Of a stretch of 64,000 nucleotides of DNA, positions 48,901-63,900 are shown piece after piece. The notes under the pieces were generated by a model. That model was not told where the DNA came from. It saw nothing but the letters and a program-made list of their open reading frames with translations, and made no database searches. The stretch's first letter is position 1, and each line of letters begins with the position of its first letter. This DNA comes from Amoebophrya sp. A120 (taxonomy: Eukaryota > Sar > Dinophyceae > Syndiniales > Amoebophryaceae), in the NCBI GenBank assembly GCA_905178155.1, contig CAJINV010000018.1, forward strand, positions 192,479 to 256,478, read 5' to 3'. The position numbers were made by a program, and so were the translations under genes.

Positions 48901-51900
48901 CTGAGTCCTCTGGAACACAACAACTGCACCTTGTCATGCAAAGTCCGGTTCTCACAAAAATTTGTCTTGCGTGATTGCCAAAAGTTCTTGTCCACTTTTG
49001 ACCAAGTGTACTAAAGGCAGTTTCTCATGGAGGAAAGGCATGATAGTACACAGTTTCTCATGGAGGAAAGGCATGTACTACAGACAGTGTCTCATGGAGG
49101 AAAGGATCTCACAGTAGAATCTGTCATGCGAGGCCCTGCATGGCAGACCTCATGGGAGATGGAAAACCTGCATGACAAGTCTTGCAATCTTCCAGACTGA
49201 GACATATTTGCAGTTGATAAAGTTGTTCTCGAACCAATCCTTGGCGTTAACCTGCCAATCTAACGGGATTGGCACGTTCGGTATCGTGAGAAAAAAGTGT
49301 TACAGCTACACAGTCTGATGGGAGACAAGCAAGACAGACAACCTCTGTCATGCAGGAAATGCTTGCCAGCCTCAGTTCATTGGTGTTTTCCCTTAGAGTC
49401 TGCGCATCACAGGTTTATGTCTTAGCCATGTCGTCGAGGAAGTTTGTGATGCAGAAAGTCCAACAAATGTGTAATCGTAACACTTTTATTTTCCTGTGAT
49501 ATTCGTGTCCTTCAACTCAATCATTTTTTGCCAATACCGGTCGTCGAGCAAATATCCCGTGTAAAAACATCCCCACCCCACACTTGTCATGCAATTCTGC
49601 ATGTCAAAAAAGTTTCTCATGCGGGACCCTATGCGAAGCATTCTCTATTCGTGTCTTGGAATTTGTGATGCTAGAAGCAGCATGCTATGCTAGGTCTGTG
49701 TTGCTGCTGACCTATCTAAAACAGGAATACACTACGAGGAAAAACTTGTCATGCCGAACAACTAAAGCTGGTTGATTTGTCTAGCAGATTTCCCATCTTG
49801 ACTTTTAGGGTGTGGGGACGTTTTTAATCAGGATAGCAAATTCCACTTGATCATAAACAGGTTTTTGTCGTAATGCGGGAGCAACTCTGATTTCACGTCG
49901 TCGTACGCGATTTTGGAAATGTTGTTGCACTGCTTGGCATAAAATTTCACCAACTTGCATTGCTTCGTCGGGTATGAAATGCAAAAGCGTCTGGGTCTGG
50001 AAGAGTGTCAACTTGTCATGCAGGTTTTCCATGACCCTTGAGGTCTGGAATGCGGGACCTAGCATGACAGAGGCTGTGAGGTCTCTTTCATGCCTATCCT
50101 GCATGAGAAACTTCCTCCCAACTTGGTCGAAAGTGAACAGCTTTTGGCACTCATGCAACACAGGTTTTTGCATGATTCGCCTTTAGCATGACAAGTTGCA
50201 ATCTTCCAGACCCACACATTTTTGCAATCCATATCGGGTCTTTCAGCTCCTGCTCCTTCCGGAAAACGCGAGACGCTATCCAAGAAAAAAACTGTGTAAG
50301 TGTAACTTTGTGTTGCAGACGACGCAACACAATTACCCCTGTCATGCTGGACATGCATCAGAGGCTCTCTTCTTACGTGTTTTCACGTACTAGCTGCGCA
50401 TGACCGGCTTTCTGTCTCATGCAGAGCAAACTTGTGATGCTGTTCCTCCAAGAAAGTTACACTTACACAGTTTTTTCCTGCGATAGACGCGTTTTGATGC
50501 CTAGTGCTCCCCCTCGCGTTGTTCGTGATACGGTCCGAAGCTTGCCAAAGGCGGTCTTGCCGCATGTAGTTGGAGCGGGAGTGTTCCAAGTTCACGATGA
50601 TTTCGGACAGTTTCGCGTAGGATATCATTTGTAAAAACGTCCCCACCCCAGAGTTGTAATGCAAATCTGCATGCTGAAAATGTTTCTCATGTCGAGATCC
50701 ACGAGAAGCAGTTTAGCAGTTTCTAGTCGTGGTTTGGGCTTTGTGATGCTAGAACCAGCCTGATATGCCAGATCTGTGATGCTGCTGAACAAGCTAGACA
50801 GGATTACACTACGAGGGCAATCCTGTCATGCGAAACAACCAAAGCTGGTGGATTTGTCTTGCAGATTTCCCAACTTGACTCTGGTGTGGGGACGTTTTTA
50901 CTTAGGATATAGGAAGCTGGCGACTTCGATTCCAGCGCCTTCATCGCCTCTTGCTGCTTGGTGGCAGTGTTGTAGGTATCCAGCCTCGCAACTTTGGCGA
51001 CGTCGTAACCGAGCGAAGAGCCCCCGACGCGCTTGAGAGAATTTTTGATGCCGATGTGGGAAACCACCCGGCGGGCTTCCAACGCGTCAATGGCTCGCTT
51101 CCCGAAGTTGTTCTGCATAAAATCCTGCTTCCAGTTGTTGGTCGTCCCGGATTGTTGGTCGTAGCCCTGTATCAACTGCAAATATGTCTGGGTCCTCTGG
51201 AAGAGCTCAAGTTTGTCATGCACATTTTGCATAATCCATGATATCTGTGCTGACGTATGCAGCTCTAGCATCACAGATTTTCTGAGGCCTTCCTGAAGAT
51301 GCCGATCCCGCATAAGAAATGCCCTCTACTACGCATAGCAAGAGCTGGACTCGTCTACTTCCGGATCATGCAAGACAAATATTTTTAGAATCCAAAGGCA
51401 GCATCATAAGTTGCATCCTTCCAGAGGACCCAGATCGATATTTGCAATGCATACCCTGCTTCAACCCCCGGTCACGATCACCGATCAGGAAGGAATAGAA
51501 GATCTCTTCGAACAACTTCAAATCTTCGTGCTATCAAATGCAAATATGTCTGGGTCTGGATGATTGCGAGACTTGTCATGCATATTCTCCATAATCCACG
51601 ATGTCTGTGATGCATGCCGTAACATCACAGATCTTTCGAGGGCTACTTTGTGATACCTCTACCGCATGAGAAATCATGCCCTCTCCGCGTAGCACAAACT
51701 GGAGTTGCCCACTTCCCGGTCATGCAATACAAATCTTTTATGGAATCCAGAGACAGCATCACAAGTTTAGAGTCTTCCAGAACAAGCAGACATATTTGCA
51801 ATGCATACGTGGGCGATTTTCGCCAAATCCGAGACTTTGACCTCGACAATGCCGGATAAAATGTAGGTGTCCTTCTGCGCCATATCCAAATCTCTTTGTA

Positions 51901-54900
51901 GCCTCGTCACCTGTTGCGGGAGGTTTTTAAATCTCCCAGCAAGCTTCTTTTCCTGCTCGGTTTCCTTCCCGGTCTCCTCATCATCCGCATCGATCCCCCC
52001 GGAAGTCCAAGCCGCGAACAGTCGCGCGAACGGAGACGCCGCGTGGTTCACGGTTTTGTCGGACTCAATGTTGTCCAAAATCTCACCCTCATGCCAGGGG
52101 CGGTCAAAATCTTCCAGATCGCCCGCATGACCAGCACTCCCGTGCGGCCTAGTGTTGCCATTCCCCCGCGCCTTCGCAGATTCCTCCTGTTGTTTTAGGA
52201 GCTCAAGTTTCTTTCTCTCCTTGTCCTCCTGCCTCGCCTTCTGCACGGCCAACCGGATTATCAAATGCAAAAATGTCTGGGTCTGGAAAAGTGCAAACTT
52301 GTCATGCAGGTTTTTCATGACCCATGAGGTCTGGAATGCGGGACATAGCATGACAGAGTCTGCGAGGTCTCTGCCATGCCTATCCTGCATGAGAAACTCC
52401 CTCCAAACTTGGTCGAAAGTGGACAGCTTTTGGCATTCATGCAACACAGATTTCTGCATGATTCGGATTTACCATGACAAGTTGCAATCTTCCAGACCCA
52501 GACATTTTTGCAATCCATACGGATGGGCTGATACAAAATCTGCGGGTCGCGAATACAGTGCCCCGCGGCGTTCGACTCGGCGACGTCTTGAAGTCGAGGT
52601 GTTTTCTATTGCAATGAAAAATGTCCCCACCCCAGAACTTGGCAAGTTTGTCTTGCAAACCTTTCCACTACAGACATTCCGCGTCTTGCATATATCAGCA
52701 TCACAACTTTTGTTCAATGCGGAACAGCTAAAATTTGTGTTGCGCAAGAGCCCAGCAGCAGCCGGGCCTGTCATGTAAAAGACGCCTTACTCGTCGCCTA
52801 GATTCTGCATCAGAAAGATTCATAGTCCTTTCATGCAAGACAGAAAGTTTTCAGTTGGAAACCTTGCCTTACAAATTTTTGAAGCATCCGGGGTGGGGGC
52901 ATTTTTTCTTTTGATATTTTCACGTTGGAGTTCGGGTCCTCCTTGGCTGCCCTTACCCCCGCGATCGCAGCATCAGGCACGACCCTTTCAAACCCGATTT
53001 TTACGCAAGCCCGCTTTTTCGCGGCGAACACGTTGGTCGACGCCGCTCTGGTCGGTTTGACAAAAAATGCATCGTACAACTTCCGAGAAAGTTTGTCATG
53101 CACCTTGTCCTGCGCACCGTCCCCCTTCGCGAACTGCAAGTATCGAAGGAAAAAACTGTGTAAATGTAACTTTTTTGCAGGAACAGCATCACAGATTTGC
53201 TTTGCATGACAGAAAACCTGTCATGCGTAGCTACTAGGCGATGGCGAAAACACGTATCAAAATAGCCTCTGATGCATATCCGGCATGACAAGTGTAACTG
53301 GATTGCAACATCTGCAAGACAAAGTTGCACTTACACAGTTTTTTTCTTGCATAGCAAGTAGTCTTCGACCAACGTGAGCTGGTGGATGTGCAAGGGACAC
53401 TCGGATATCAACTGCAAAAATGTCTGGGTCTGGAAACTTGTAATGCTGCGTTGGGAATAGTGAATGCTCTGTAATGCATAGGCAAGCATGAGAAATGTCT
53501 GCGCTTCTTCGTGTTGCGTTTTTCGCATGACAAACTGCGTTTTTGCATGACAGGCAAGAGAGTCTCTTCTTGGACACGCATCACAAACTTTTTGGTCATG
53601 CCAGACAAGCATGACAAATCTCGCGATCTTCCAGACCCAGACATTTTTGCATTTGATATCGGATTCGTCGGTCTTCGGCGGGTGCATTTTCCCGGTCTTT
53701 TCGTCAATCTGCCGTTCGTCCATGGAGAAATGCTCACGACAGGCGGGAAAGGATTTCCAGAACCGGACGAGTAGTTCGCCTTTCAACACCATAGTCACCG
53801 ATGCGTATCGTTTGTTGTTCCCTTTTAAGCGCGGGAAGATGTTTTTTGTGTCGAACTTTTTATCCCCCCACTTCGGATCGAAGACCGACTGCCAATGCTC
53901 CTCGACAGAAACGGGCGGGGATGCGCGCTCGTTGACTGCTTCCGGATTTTGCAGAGATCTGAGATTTGCGTGGAACGTGTCAAAGGCGGAGCTGCCCGGA
54001 GGGGCTGCTAGCTGTTGCCCACTAGCAGTAGCCCGCTGACCATACTGCCGTGGGAGAAAAATGTCGCGCAGAGCTCTCTCTGCCCTCCACCGCTCCGCGT
54101 TCTCTAACAGGATGAAAGCAGGCAGCACATCCCGCCTTCCAACCACTTTTTTCACGCGAAGCACACCCCCCTCCGGCACCTCTGTGTGCTTGTAACTTTT
54201 CTTGATCATGCCCTTCGCGCCCGCTTCCTCCTGTATCCTCAGTAAAAACGTCCCCACACCAGAGTCAAGATGGGAAATCCGCTAGACAAACCAACCACTT
54301 TTGTTTGTTTGGCATGACAAGTTTGTCCCCGTATTGTCCTTCTGTTTAGCTAGTTCAGAAGCTGCATCACAGATCTAGCATATCATACTGATTCTAGATC
54401 TAGCATCACAAAATCCGAAACACGACTAAAAAATGGCTCTCATCGGGCTCCGCATGAGAAACTTTTTTGGCGTGCAGATTTGCATGACAACTCTGGGGAG
54501 GGGACGTTTTTACTCAGAATATCCTGCTGCAGAACCTCATGCGGGTTCGCTTTGTTCTCCACTTCTTGTAAATACGCCCGGATTTGTATTACAGTGAAAA
54601 GTGCCCCCCACCCCCAAAGTTGCAAAAATTATTTGTGATGCGACTTTTCCAAATGAAAACTTTTTGTCATGCACGAAAGGACTATGAGTCAATCTTTCTT
54701 ATGCAGAGTCTAGTCGTGTTTCGCATCGCTTGCATGACAAGCCCCGCTCTTGCTGGGATCTTTTGCAATACAAGTTTTTGCTATAATTCACGATCGGAAA
54801 TCTGTGATGCTGATACATGCAAGAGGGCGAGTGTTTCCTTTGGAAAGGTTTGCAATACAAATGCTTTCAAGTTCGGGGGCGGGGGCGTTTTTCATTGTAA

Positions 54901-57900
54901 TAATTTGCATCGCGACGTTTGTAGATTCTCCCACCATGGAAGCCAGCTGCGAACCGGAGAAGTTCAAGACCAACCCCACCACCTGCTCGCCCGGTTTGTC
55001 AGGTTCCGGCCGGTTATCCCTGTGCGGGAACAGCGCAGACGGGCTATCAGAAAGAAAAATCCCCCCTCCCCATATCAAAACGAAGTTTCTGATGCGGGAT
55101 TTCCGTACACAAATCAGATTTGTCTTGCTGGCGAGGACTGCAGGCCCATATTGAGCCTGAGTCGACAGGTTTTGGCCTAGGCGCTTAGCATGCCAGACGT
55201 CTACGCTGTGGCTAAAACAGCATGACAAACCGCCTGTAGAATGCGGCGGAGCTTGTGGAGTTGCCTCTATGCAACACAGAGACGATTTGTGACCTCAAAT
55301 CAGCAACGCAAATTTTCGGCAACATACCTTCTCAATATGGGGAGGGGGGATTTTTCCTTTTGATACGGGCACTTCTCTTTCGGGTAGCACAAGCCGTAGT
55401 CGTTAAACCCCAGCGCGTCCTCCGCCGCCTTCCCCTTCGGGGCCTCGTTTATCCAAGAAAAAAACTGTGTTAGTGTAACTTTCTTTGGCTGACAGCATCA
55501 CGAATTTGCTTTACATGACAGAGACGACCTGTCGTGTGTAGCTTGTGAGGGAAATAAACACAAGTGAAGCGAGGACTTCATAGTTGTCGAGCATCACAAG
55601 TGTATACTGTTTTGCATTTTCTGCATCACAGATTTACACCTACACAGTTTTTTTTTTGCATATCGTTCAATTTCCAATCAATCATGGCGTTCGCCTTGTC
55701 GTTTGACGCTGCCGGCTTGATTTGGTCTGTGTACGGGTTGTCCGCGATGTACAAGTGCGGCCAGAAATTCCGTTGAATCTGCGTATACCGGATATTGGGA
55801 AGCAACTTCTTCGCCATTTCTTCGTAGGCGGTTTTGACTTCCATAATCCGCTGGTCGGTGAGTTTCGCGAGAAAAATGCCCTTATGCATTTCAAATATGT
55901 CTGGGTCTGGAAACTTGTATTGCCAAAAGTGAATGGTAGACGCACTGCATCAATACGCAGCTATGCATGACAAATTTTTTGGCTGCCACGTCTTACGTCT
56001 TCTGCATGGCAAACTGCGTTTTTGCATGACAGGTAAGAGGGCCTTTTCGTGCCTATGCAAGACAAATTCTCGACTCATGCCAGACAAGCATGACAAACTT
56101 GCCAGACCCAGACATTTTTGCATTCGATAACCCTTCAGCTCTCCCTGCGCGGTGCGGATACCCTGCTGGAGCTTGTCGCCCCACGCGACTATCAAAAGGA
56201 AAAATTTTGGAAATTTGTGATGCTGATTTGTGGCCACAACTCGTGTCTGTCTTGCAAGGAGACAACTCCACAGACAACCGCTGCATTGTGCAGGCGGTTT
56301 GTCATGCTGTTGGGCTTACAGCGCGGATGTTTTTCGTGCTAAGTGCCTAGGCCAAAACCTCGCTGCTCACGCTTATCATGGGCCTGCAGTGCCCTCCAGC
56401 AAGACAGCTCGGATTTGTGTACACAAATTCAGCATCAGAAATTTCGTTTTGGTATGGGGAGGGGGGATTTTTCCTCACGATAGCGACCAGCTCTTCCCGT
56501 AACTGGCCGAGCGCCGCTTCCGCGCGCTGCTTGTTCTCGACCAAAGCGATCTCCTGCTTGCCTTGTCCCATCTAAAAACGTCCCCGCCCCATAGTTGTCA
56601 TGCCAATCTGCATGCTCAGAATGTTTCTCATGCGGAGCCACATGAGAAGCAATTTCTAGTCGTGTTTTACATTTGGGATTCGTAATGCTTCCATCAACAT
56701 AATAAACCAGATCTGTGATGCTGCTGAACGAGCTCAACAGGATCACACGACGAGGCCACACTTGTCATGCGCAACAACCAAAGCGCGTTGATTTGTCTAG
56801 CAGATTTCCCATCTTGACTATGGGGAGGTGGGACGTTTTCACTCAGGATATCCCTTTCTCGGTGTTCCCCGCCGCTTGCCTGGCGCGGTCCGTCGACACC
56901 TGCTTTATCGCAAGAAAAAAGTGTTACAGCTACACACATAGTCTATGCAGGCCAAGCAAGACAGACAAGCTCTGTCATGCCGGATATGCATAGGAGCCTC
57001 GTTTGTTCACAGGTGTTTTCCCGTAGGATATCTGCATTTTACAAGTATTTTCTCTCATGCAGAGAAATTTGTGTTGCTGAATTCACTACAAATGTGTAAC
57101 TGTAACACGTTTTTCGTGGGATATGCTTCAATTGATTCCTGGTATTCAAAATGAAGTCCAGCGTGTTCGTCTTGACCGCGCGGAACGCCGCGTCCATCTG
57201 GGTCCGCAAAAATTGAAAAAACGACTTCCGCTCCGACGTGGCCGTTTTGCTGCTCGCCCGTGTCAAGAAATTTTCGATTACCGAGAACCAGAACGCGATG
57301 TCCTGTGCTTCCTGCGCTTTGAACGGAAGTATCAACTGTAAAAATGTCTGGGTCTGGAAGAATGCAACTTGTCATGCTGATTTGGGATTCTAAAAAAATC
57401 TGTATTGCATGAGCAGCAAAGAGGGTCCAAGATTTGCTACACGGAAAGAGCATTTGTCATGCGGTATACTAGGCATGAGGTAGGCCGACACAAAATCTGT
57501 GATGCTAGGGCATGCATCACAGACATCAGGGGTCATGCAAAATGTGCATGACAAACCAGGCAATCTTCCAGACCCAGACACTTTTACATTTGATAGGAAG
57601 TTCTTCTTGCCGGTACTTTTGCATCACATCGCCGATCGTTTTCCCCCGTGCCTGCCCATCCTCGACTTCCTTGTAGTGGATACCGGATTCGAGCACGATC
57701 TTGATCTTTTCTCGTTTCTCGTCTCTTTCGTTCGCGATGTAGTCCTTATCGTGGAGGGCTAGGACCTATCAAATGCAAAACTGTCTGGGTCTGGAAGAAT
57801 GCAGATTTTTGTCATGCTGTTTTTGCATGACACAAAATGTCTGTCATGGAAGCCCTAGTAGCATCACAGATTTCGAGAAGCTTCCGCATTGCTTAGTAAT

Positions 57901-60900
57901 CCGCATGACAAATCTCCCTCATTTTGGTGACCGAAAGTGGGCAGCTTTTGCTACCTATGCATGAGAAATTTTTCTGTGTTCTGGAATGCGCATCACAAGT
58001 TTGTACTCTTCCAGACCCAGACATTTTTGCATTTGATAAAACCTTTTGTGTTTCCTTCACGACCGGGTAGAGAAAGCTGTACAAGTCCTGCAAGGATTTC
58101 ATCGCGCGGTCCGGATTCAAATGTTCCTTATCAAATGCAAAAGTGTCCGGGTCTGGAAGATTGCGAGATTTGTCATGCTTGTCTGGCATGACCAAAAAGT
58201 TTGTGATGCGTGTCCAAGAAGAGACCCTCTTGCCTGTCAGGCAAAAACGCAGCTTGTTATGCAAAAAACGCAACACAAAGAAGCGCAGATATTTCTCATC
58301 ATGCTTGGCTGTGCATTACAAAGCATTCAATATTCCCAACGCAGCATTACAAGTTTCCAGACCCAGACATATAATTTTCATTTCATATTCCTCCATTTCC
58401 CGCAACAGTCGGTAAACCTCCTTCTCCGCAGCGGTTGTGGCCAAAACCTCTCTGTGATCCTCCAAACTCCTGAACGGGTCGGAGAAGTGGGTCTCAATTC
58501 CCTCGGGGTCCGCGGACAGAAGCAAAGCCAACACCGGCTGCTCGCCCTTCAGCACCTCCTCACCCGGTTTCAATTTCAGGAAGTTATTTGAGCCGTAATT
58601 TCCCCGGTAGATGCAGTGCGCGTCCAAATTGTGCACCTCGTTCCAAGATCGAATGTAAAAATGTCTGGGTCTGGAAGAATGCCAGACTTGTGATGCAGGT
58701 TTTCCATGACCCATAAGGTCTGGTATGTAGGACATAGCATGACACCAGATTCTGCGAGAGTTCTATCATGCCTATCCTGCATGAGAAACTGCCTCTCGAT
58801 TAGGTCAAAAGTGGACAGCTTTTGGTAATCATGCAACACAAATTTTTACATGATTGAGATTTAGCATGACAAGTTCCAGACCCAGACACTTTTGCATTTG
58901 ATATCCACTTCGCGTCTTGCGTTGCCATGGCGGCCTGGTCCAATCCCGATTCCTCGTTCAAGTTATGCATTGCAAAAATGTCTGGGTCTGGAAGGTTGCA
59001 ACTTGTGATGCTGGCGTTGGATTCTACAAAGATTTGTATTGCATGGACAGCAACAGAGGTGCAATTTTTGCTACGCGGAGAGGGCTTTTCTCATGCGGTA
59101 TGAGCATCAGAAAGCCCTCGCCGAATCTCTGATGCTACAGCATGCATCACAGACCTCATGGGTCATGCAAAATCTGCATGACAAACTCCTGCACTCTTCC
59201 AGACCCAGACATTTTTGCCTCTGATACAAGTCGCTCACAATCTTCCGGGATTGCTTGAACACTTGGTCTATGCATTGCAAAAGTATCGTAATCGTATGAA
59301 TGCATTACAAATTTCTTCAGCATGAGAGATAAAATTTGTAATGCAGATTTAGATTTACCTCAAGGAAAAGATTTGTAATGCATGATTGCAATACGAGTAC
59401 GTTACTTTTGCACAGGATATGGTCCCTCTGTGCCACAGCCCACATGGAACTGTCGATCACTTTGAACTCCACTCGCTTCAACGGCAAAGCCTGGCCTTCA
59501 CCGAGTAGAAACCCCTTGGGTGGCGGTCTGTCGCCGTCGCGGTCTTTGATTTCGTCGAATTGCTCCTCCTTGTCTTTGTCCTTGGAGCCCGGGAGCTTCA
59601 CATCCGAATCGCGAGAGGACTCCATGGCTTTGTCTACGACCGATTTCCCGTCGAATTCCAAAACCGGCATGGCGCGGGCGACGAGTTCTTCTAGTGCAAC
59701 GTCCTTCCCAGAATAGGGGTCCTGTAAAGGTTCTTATGAACTGCAACAGTATCGCACTCGTATAAATGCATGACAAATAATTCTTCCCTCAGCATGAGAA
59801 CTAAACTTTGTAATGCGGATTAACCTCGAGAAAAAAATTTGTAATTCATGATTGCAATACGAGTACGATACTTTTGCACAGGATAGCTCTTTCTCCGGAA
59901 CGAAAACTAGCGTTTGGAACTCGGTTTCCAAAAGTTCCTGGTCGAAGAAAGTTGGCAGTTTCTTGTTTTCCTTGGCCGTGCCCGCCTTTGCCTTCGCTTT
60001 CATCCCCGGAGGGGCATCGTGCGCAAACTGAACTCGGTTCTCAGACAACCGCATCCACTTTCGGAAAAACCGCTCTTGGCCATCTGTCGTGTACTTGTAT
60101 TCCAATGGGTTTCTGCGAAGAATCGTTTTCCCGTCAGCACTCGCTGCGGCTAATAGCCAGAAGATTCGGCCGCGGTGCTGCTGCTCCAGAACATCCGGTC
60201 TTCTTTCTCGCGATAACGTCCCCTCCTGGTTTATCCTGAGTAAAAACGTACCCACCCCAGAGTTGTAGTGCAGATTTGCAATGACAAAGACATTTGTGAT
60301 GCGCATCCCCATGAGAGCCATTTCCAATCGTGTTTTGGAATTTGTGATGCTGTGAACAGGATGAGCAGGTCGATTTGTGATGCGGCTTTCCTTGCTAACT
60401 TGCACTACCTTACGGACTGAAACTTGTCATGCGTGACTCCCAAAACTCCTAGGTTTATGTTGCAAAGTCCCCATCTTGACTCTGGTGTGGGTACGTTTTT
60501 ACTCAGGATATGGTTCAAGTACTGCATCGGCTTGTTATCAAATGTAAAAATGTCTGGGTCTGGAAGAATGCAACTTGTGATGCTGCATTTGGATTCCAGA
60601 AAAATCTGTATTGCATGAGTACCAAAAGGAATGTAATTTTTGCTACGCGGAGACGGCATCTGTCATGCGGAATAGGCATCAAGAAGCTCTGAAAAAATCT
60701 GTGATGCTAGGGCATGCATCACAGACATCAGGGCTCAAGCAAAACGTGCATGACAAGTGTCACGATCTTCCAGACCCAGACATTTTTACAGTTGATACTT
60801 ATTATCCGGACCCAATTCCGGGATGAAGCTAGAATTATTCCTGCTTGTTATCCTGAGTAAAAACGTACCCACACCATAGTTGTCATGCAAATCTGCATGC

Positions 60901-63900
60901 TTAAAATGTTTGTCATGCGGAGCCCCATGAGAAGCATTTTCTAAGGGTGTTTTGAAATTTGTCATGCTCCAATCAGCATGAGAGACTAGATCTGTAATGC
61001 TGCTGAACTAGCTCAAACAGCACTACACTACGCGTCCAAATTTGTCATGCGAAACAAGCAAAGTTGGCCGATTTGTCTAGCAGATTTTCCATCTTGACTC
61101 TGGTGTGGGTACGTTTTTACTCAGGATACTTGTCAGCGAAAAATCACCCTGCGGACTCCGCAGATTCAGTTCCATTTCAACCGCGTCATTGATGGCTCTT
61201 TGGTGGTCGTCGGATAGACCATACAGCTCCGGAAAGTCCTTATCGGGCTTCGGCATCGTTTTCGACAGTTTCGTGTTTTGGAACTTGAAATGGAAATCGT
61301 TGACCTCATTCAGCGCCTCCTGCTTCAGCTCTCGCTTCACCTGCTCGCGGATCGACTGCTTCATCTATTACAGTGAAAAATGCCACCACCTCCAAAGTTG
61401 TGATGCGGAGTTTCCAAATGAAAACTTTTTGTCATGCATGAAAGGAGTATGAGTGAGTCAATCTTTCTGGTGCAGAGGCCAGGCGTATACTATCGCATCG
61501 CTTGCATGACAAGTGCCGGTCTTGCTGGGATCTTTTGCAATGCAATTTTTTGCTACTTATTCACGATTGGAAATCTGTGATGCTGATAGATGCAAGAGGG
61601 CGAGTGTTTCATTTGCAAAGGTTTGCAATACAACTACTCCCAAGATTGGGGGTAGTGGCATTTTTCCTTGTAATATCATCTTCTGCCAAGCGAGGTTCTG
61701 ATCTAAAACGATGGATTTTGACCCGTCGTTCCCCAGCATCTCCCAATCCTTGTCAGAATCCGAGCCAGAGTCGGTCTCCTTCTCGCCCTCCGCTTGCGTT
61801 TTCACGTCTTCGATCATCGCTTTCAACAGAAACCGGGTGTTTGTCAAGTCGTTGTCAATTGAAGTTTCCTGCTTTTCCCCCGACATGTCAATAGAGTTGA
61901 ACGTCAGCTGATCCATCAAAGTCTCCAACCGTTGCAGCTTGCCGATGAAGCTCACCTGTTCGAATCGCTGCGTCCCCACTGGATCGCACTGTTGATCGAT
62001 CAAGTTTTTCGCCTCATTCGTTAGTTTTCGCATGTCGAGCATGTCGCAAGAAAAAACTGTTTCACTGTAAACTTGTAATGCAGAAAATGTATCTGAGAAG
62101 TGTTTGTCTTGCTACACATGCAAGACAGTGGATTTTTGGCTGTGTTTCCCTTAGGAATCTCGCATAGCAAACTTTCTCTCTGGTGTAGAGCAAACTTGTG
62201 ATGCAAAACTTGCAAAATCGTTACAGTGAAACACTTTTTTCGTACGATAGAGCAGCTCCCGCATGTAGTTCTGCTCGAGATTCGCAGCCTGGCAGGTCTT
62301 GGCCTCCCCGATTTTCAGCAGCATATCCTATGTAAAAACGTCCCCACCCCGCCATAGTCAAAATGGGGAATCGGCTAGACAAATCCACAAGCCTTGGCTG
62401 TTTCGCATGACAAATTTGGACGCGTACTGTAGTGCTGTTTGAGCTAGCTCAACAGCATTACAGATCTAGGACCTGCTCATGCTGATTAGAGCATGACAAA
62501 TTTCAAAACAGCATGAGAAAACGCTCCTCATTGGGCTCCGCATGAGAAACATTTTAAGTATGCAGATATGCATGACAATTATGGTGTGGGGACGTTTTTA
62601 CACAGGATACAGCAACCCAGCGACATACTGCATAACCTGAATCTCATAGGGCGGCGAAATGTCCTTCTTGTGCAAGAGGGGAGAAATTTGCAGTTCCTCA
62701 TACGGGCAGCGGAGCGGGTCCTCTGGAGGTTTTGGGACGCCTTCTGGTTCTTCTGGTACTTCTGGTTCTTCAGCGGGGGGAGCAAAATCGTCTTTCTCCA
62801 GAATCTGCTTCAAACTCCCGAGCACCGAGCGTTTCGGGCCAGCTAGCTTCTTCACCCGTGCTAAAAACCTCTCCGCGGAAGCGAATTCCGGGCTTTTGTT
62901 CACCTCGTCTAGGAATTTGACGAACTCTTTTTGGATTACATCTGTCTGCCACTTCTCGATGCCTTCCTGCTTGTGTTTGGAGACGAACAGATTGTGGCGG
63001 TTCATCCACCGAACCATGATATTATACGTGTCCGAGTCGTATCAACTGCAAATATGTCTGGGTCTGGAAGGATGCAGCTTGTGATGCTGGATTTGGCTTG
63101 TACAATAAATCTGTATTGCATTAACAGTAAAAGAGGTCCAATTTTTGCTATGCGGAGAAGGCATTTCTCATGCGGTATGAGCATCAAAAAGCCCTCGCAG
63201 AATCTCTGGTGCTAGGGCATGCATCACAGACCCTATGGCTCATGCAAAATCTGCATGACAAACTCCTGCATTCTTCCAGACCCAGACATAATATTGCAAT
63301 GCATAAGTCGTCATTGATGGGCGGTAGCAGTTCTCCTCCGAGCTCTTCTGCTTTTTCGATTTTCTTCTCCTTTTTTTCAGTTTTTTCCGGGTCCTTTTTT
63401 TCCAGCATTTTTTTGACCATGGCGACAAGTTTCTCCGCCTGGACTTTTTTGTGATAATACACCCCCTTGTTCTCGTCCACAAAATCGGTCTCGATCGCCC
63501 TCACACCTTCCTGCAGAAGTCTCACAGCCTGCTCCGCACGACCGTCCGGAAGACGATCGTTCTCATTGTTATCTTTCACTATCAAATGCAAATACGTCTG
63601 GGTCTGGAAACTTGTAATGCTAGGGGAGTTAGAATGTGTAGGCCACAAATGATGGCTCAGCATCACAAGTTTCTGAGCTTCTAAGTCTTGCCTATTCTGC
63701 ATGACACGCTGCGTTTTTGCATCACAGGAAAATAGGGCCTTTGGGTAACGCGCATGACAGACTTAAGAGTCTTGCTAGCCTAGCATGACAAACCTTGCAC
63801 TTTTCCAGACCCAGACATCTTTGCAATCCATATTCGCCTTCGCGAGCCAATTTGCGAGCTTGGCTTCGTAGATCGCGGAGATCGTCTGGTTGATGCGGGT

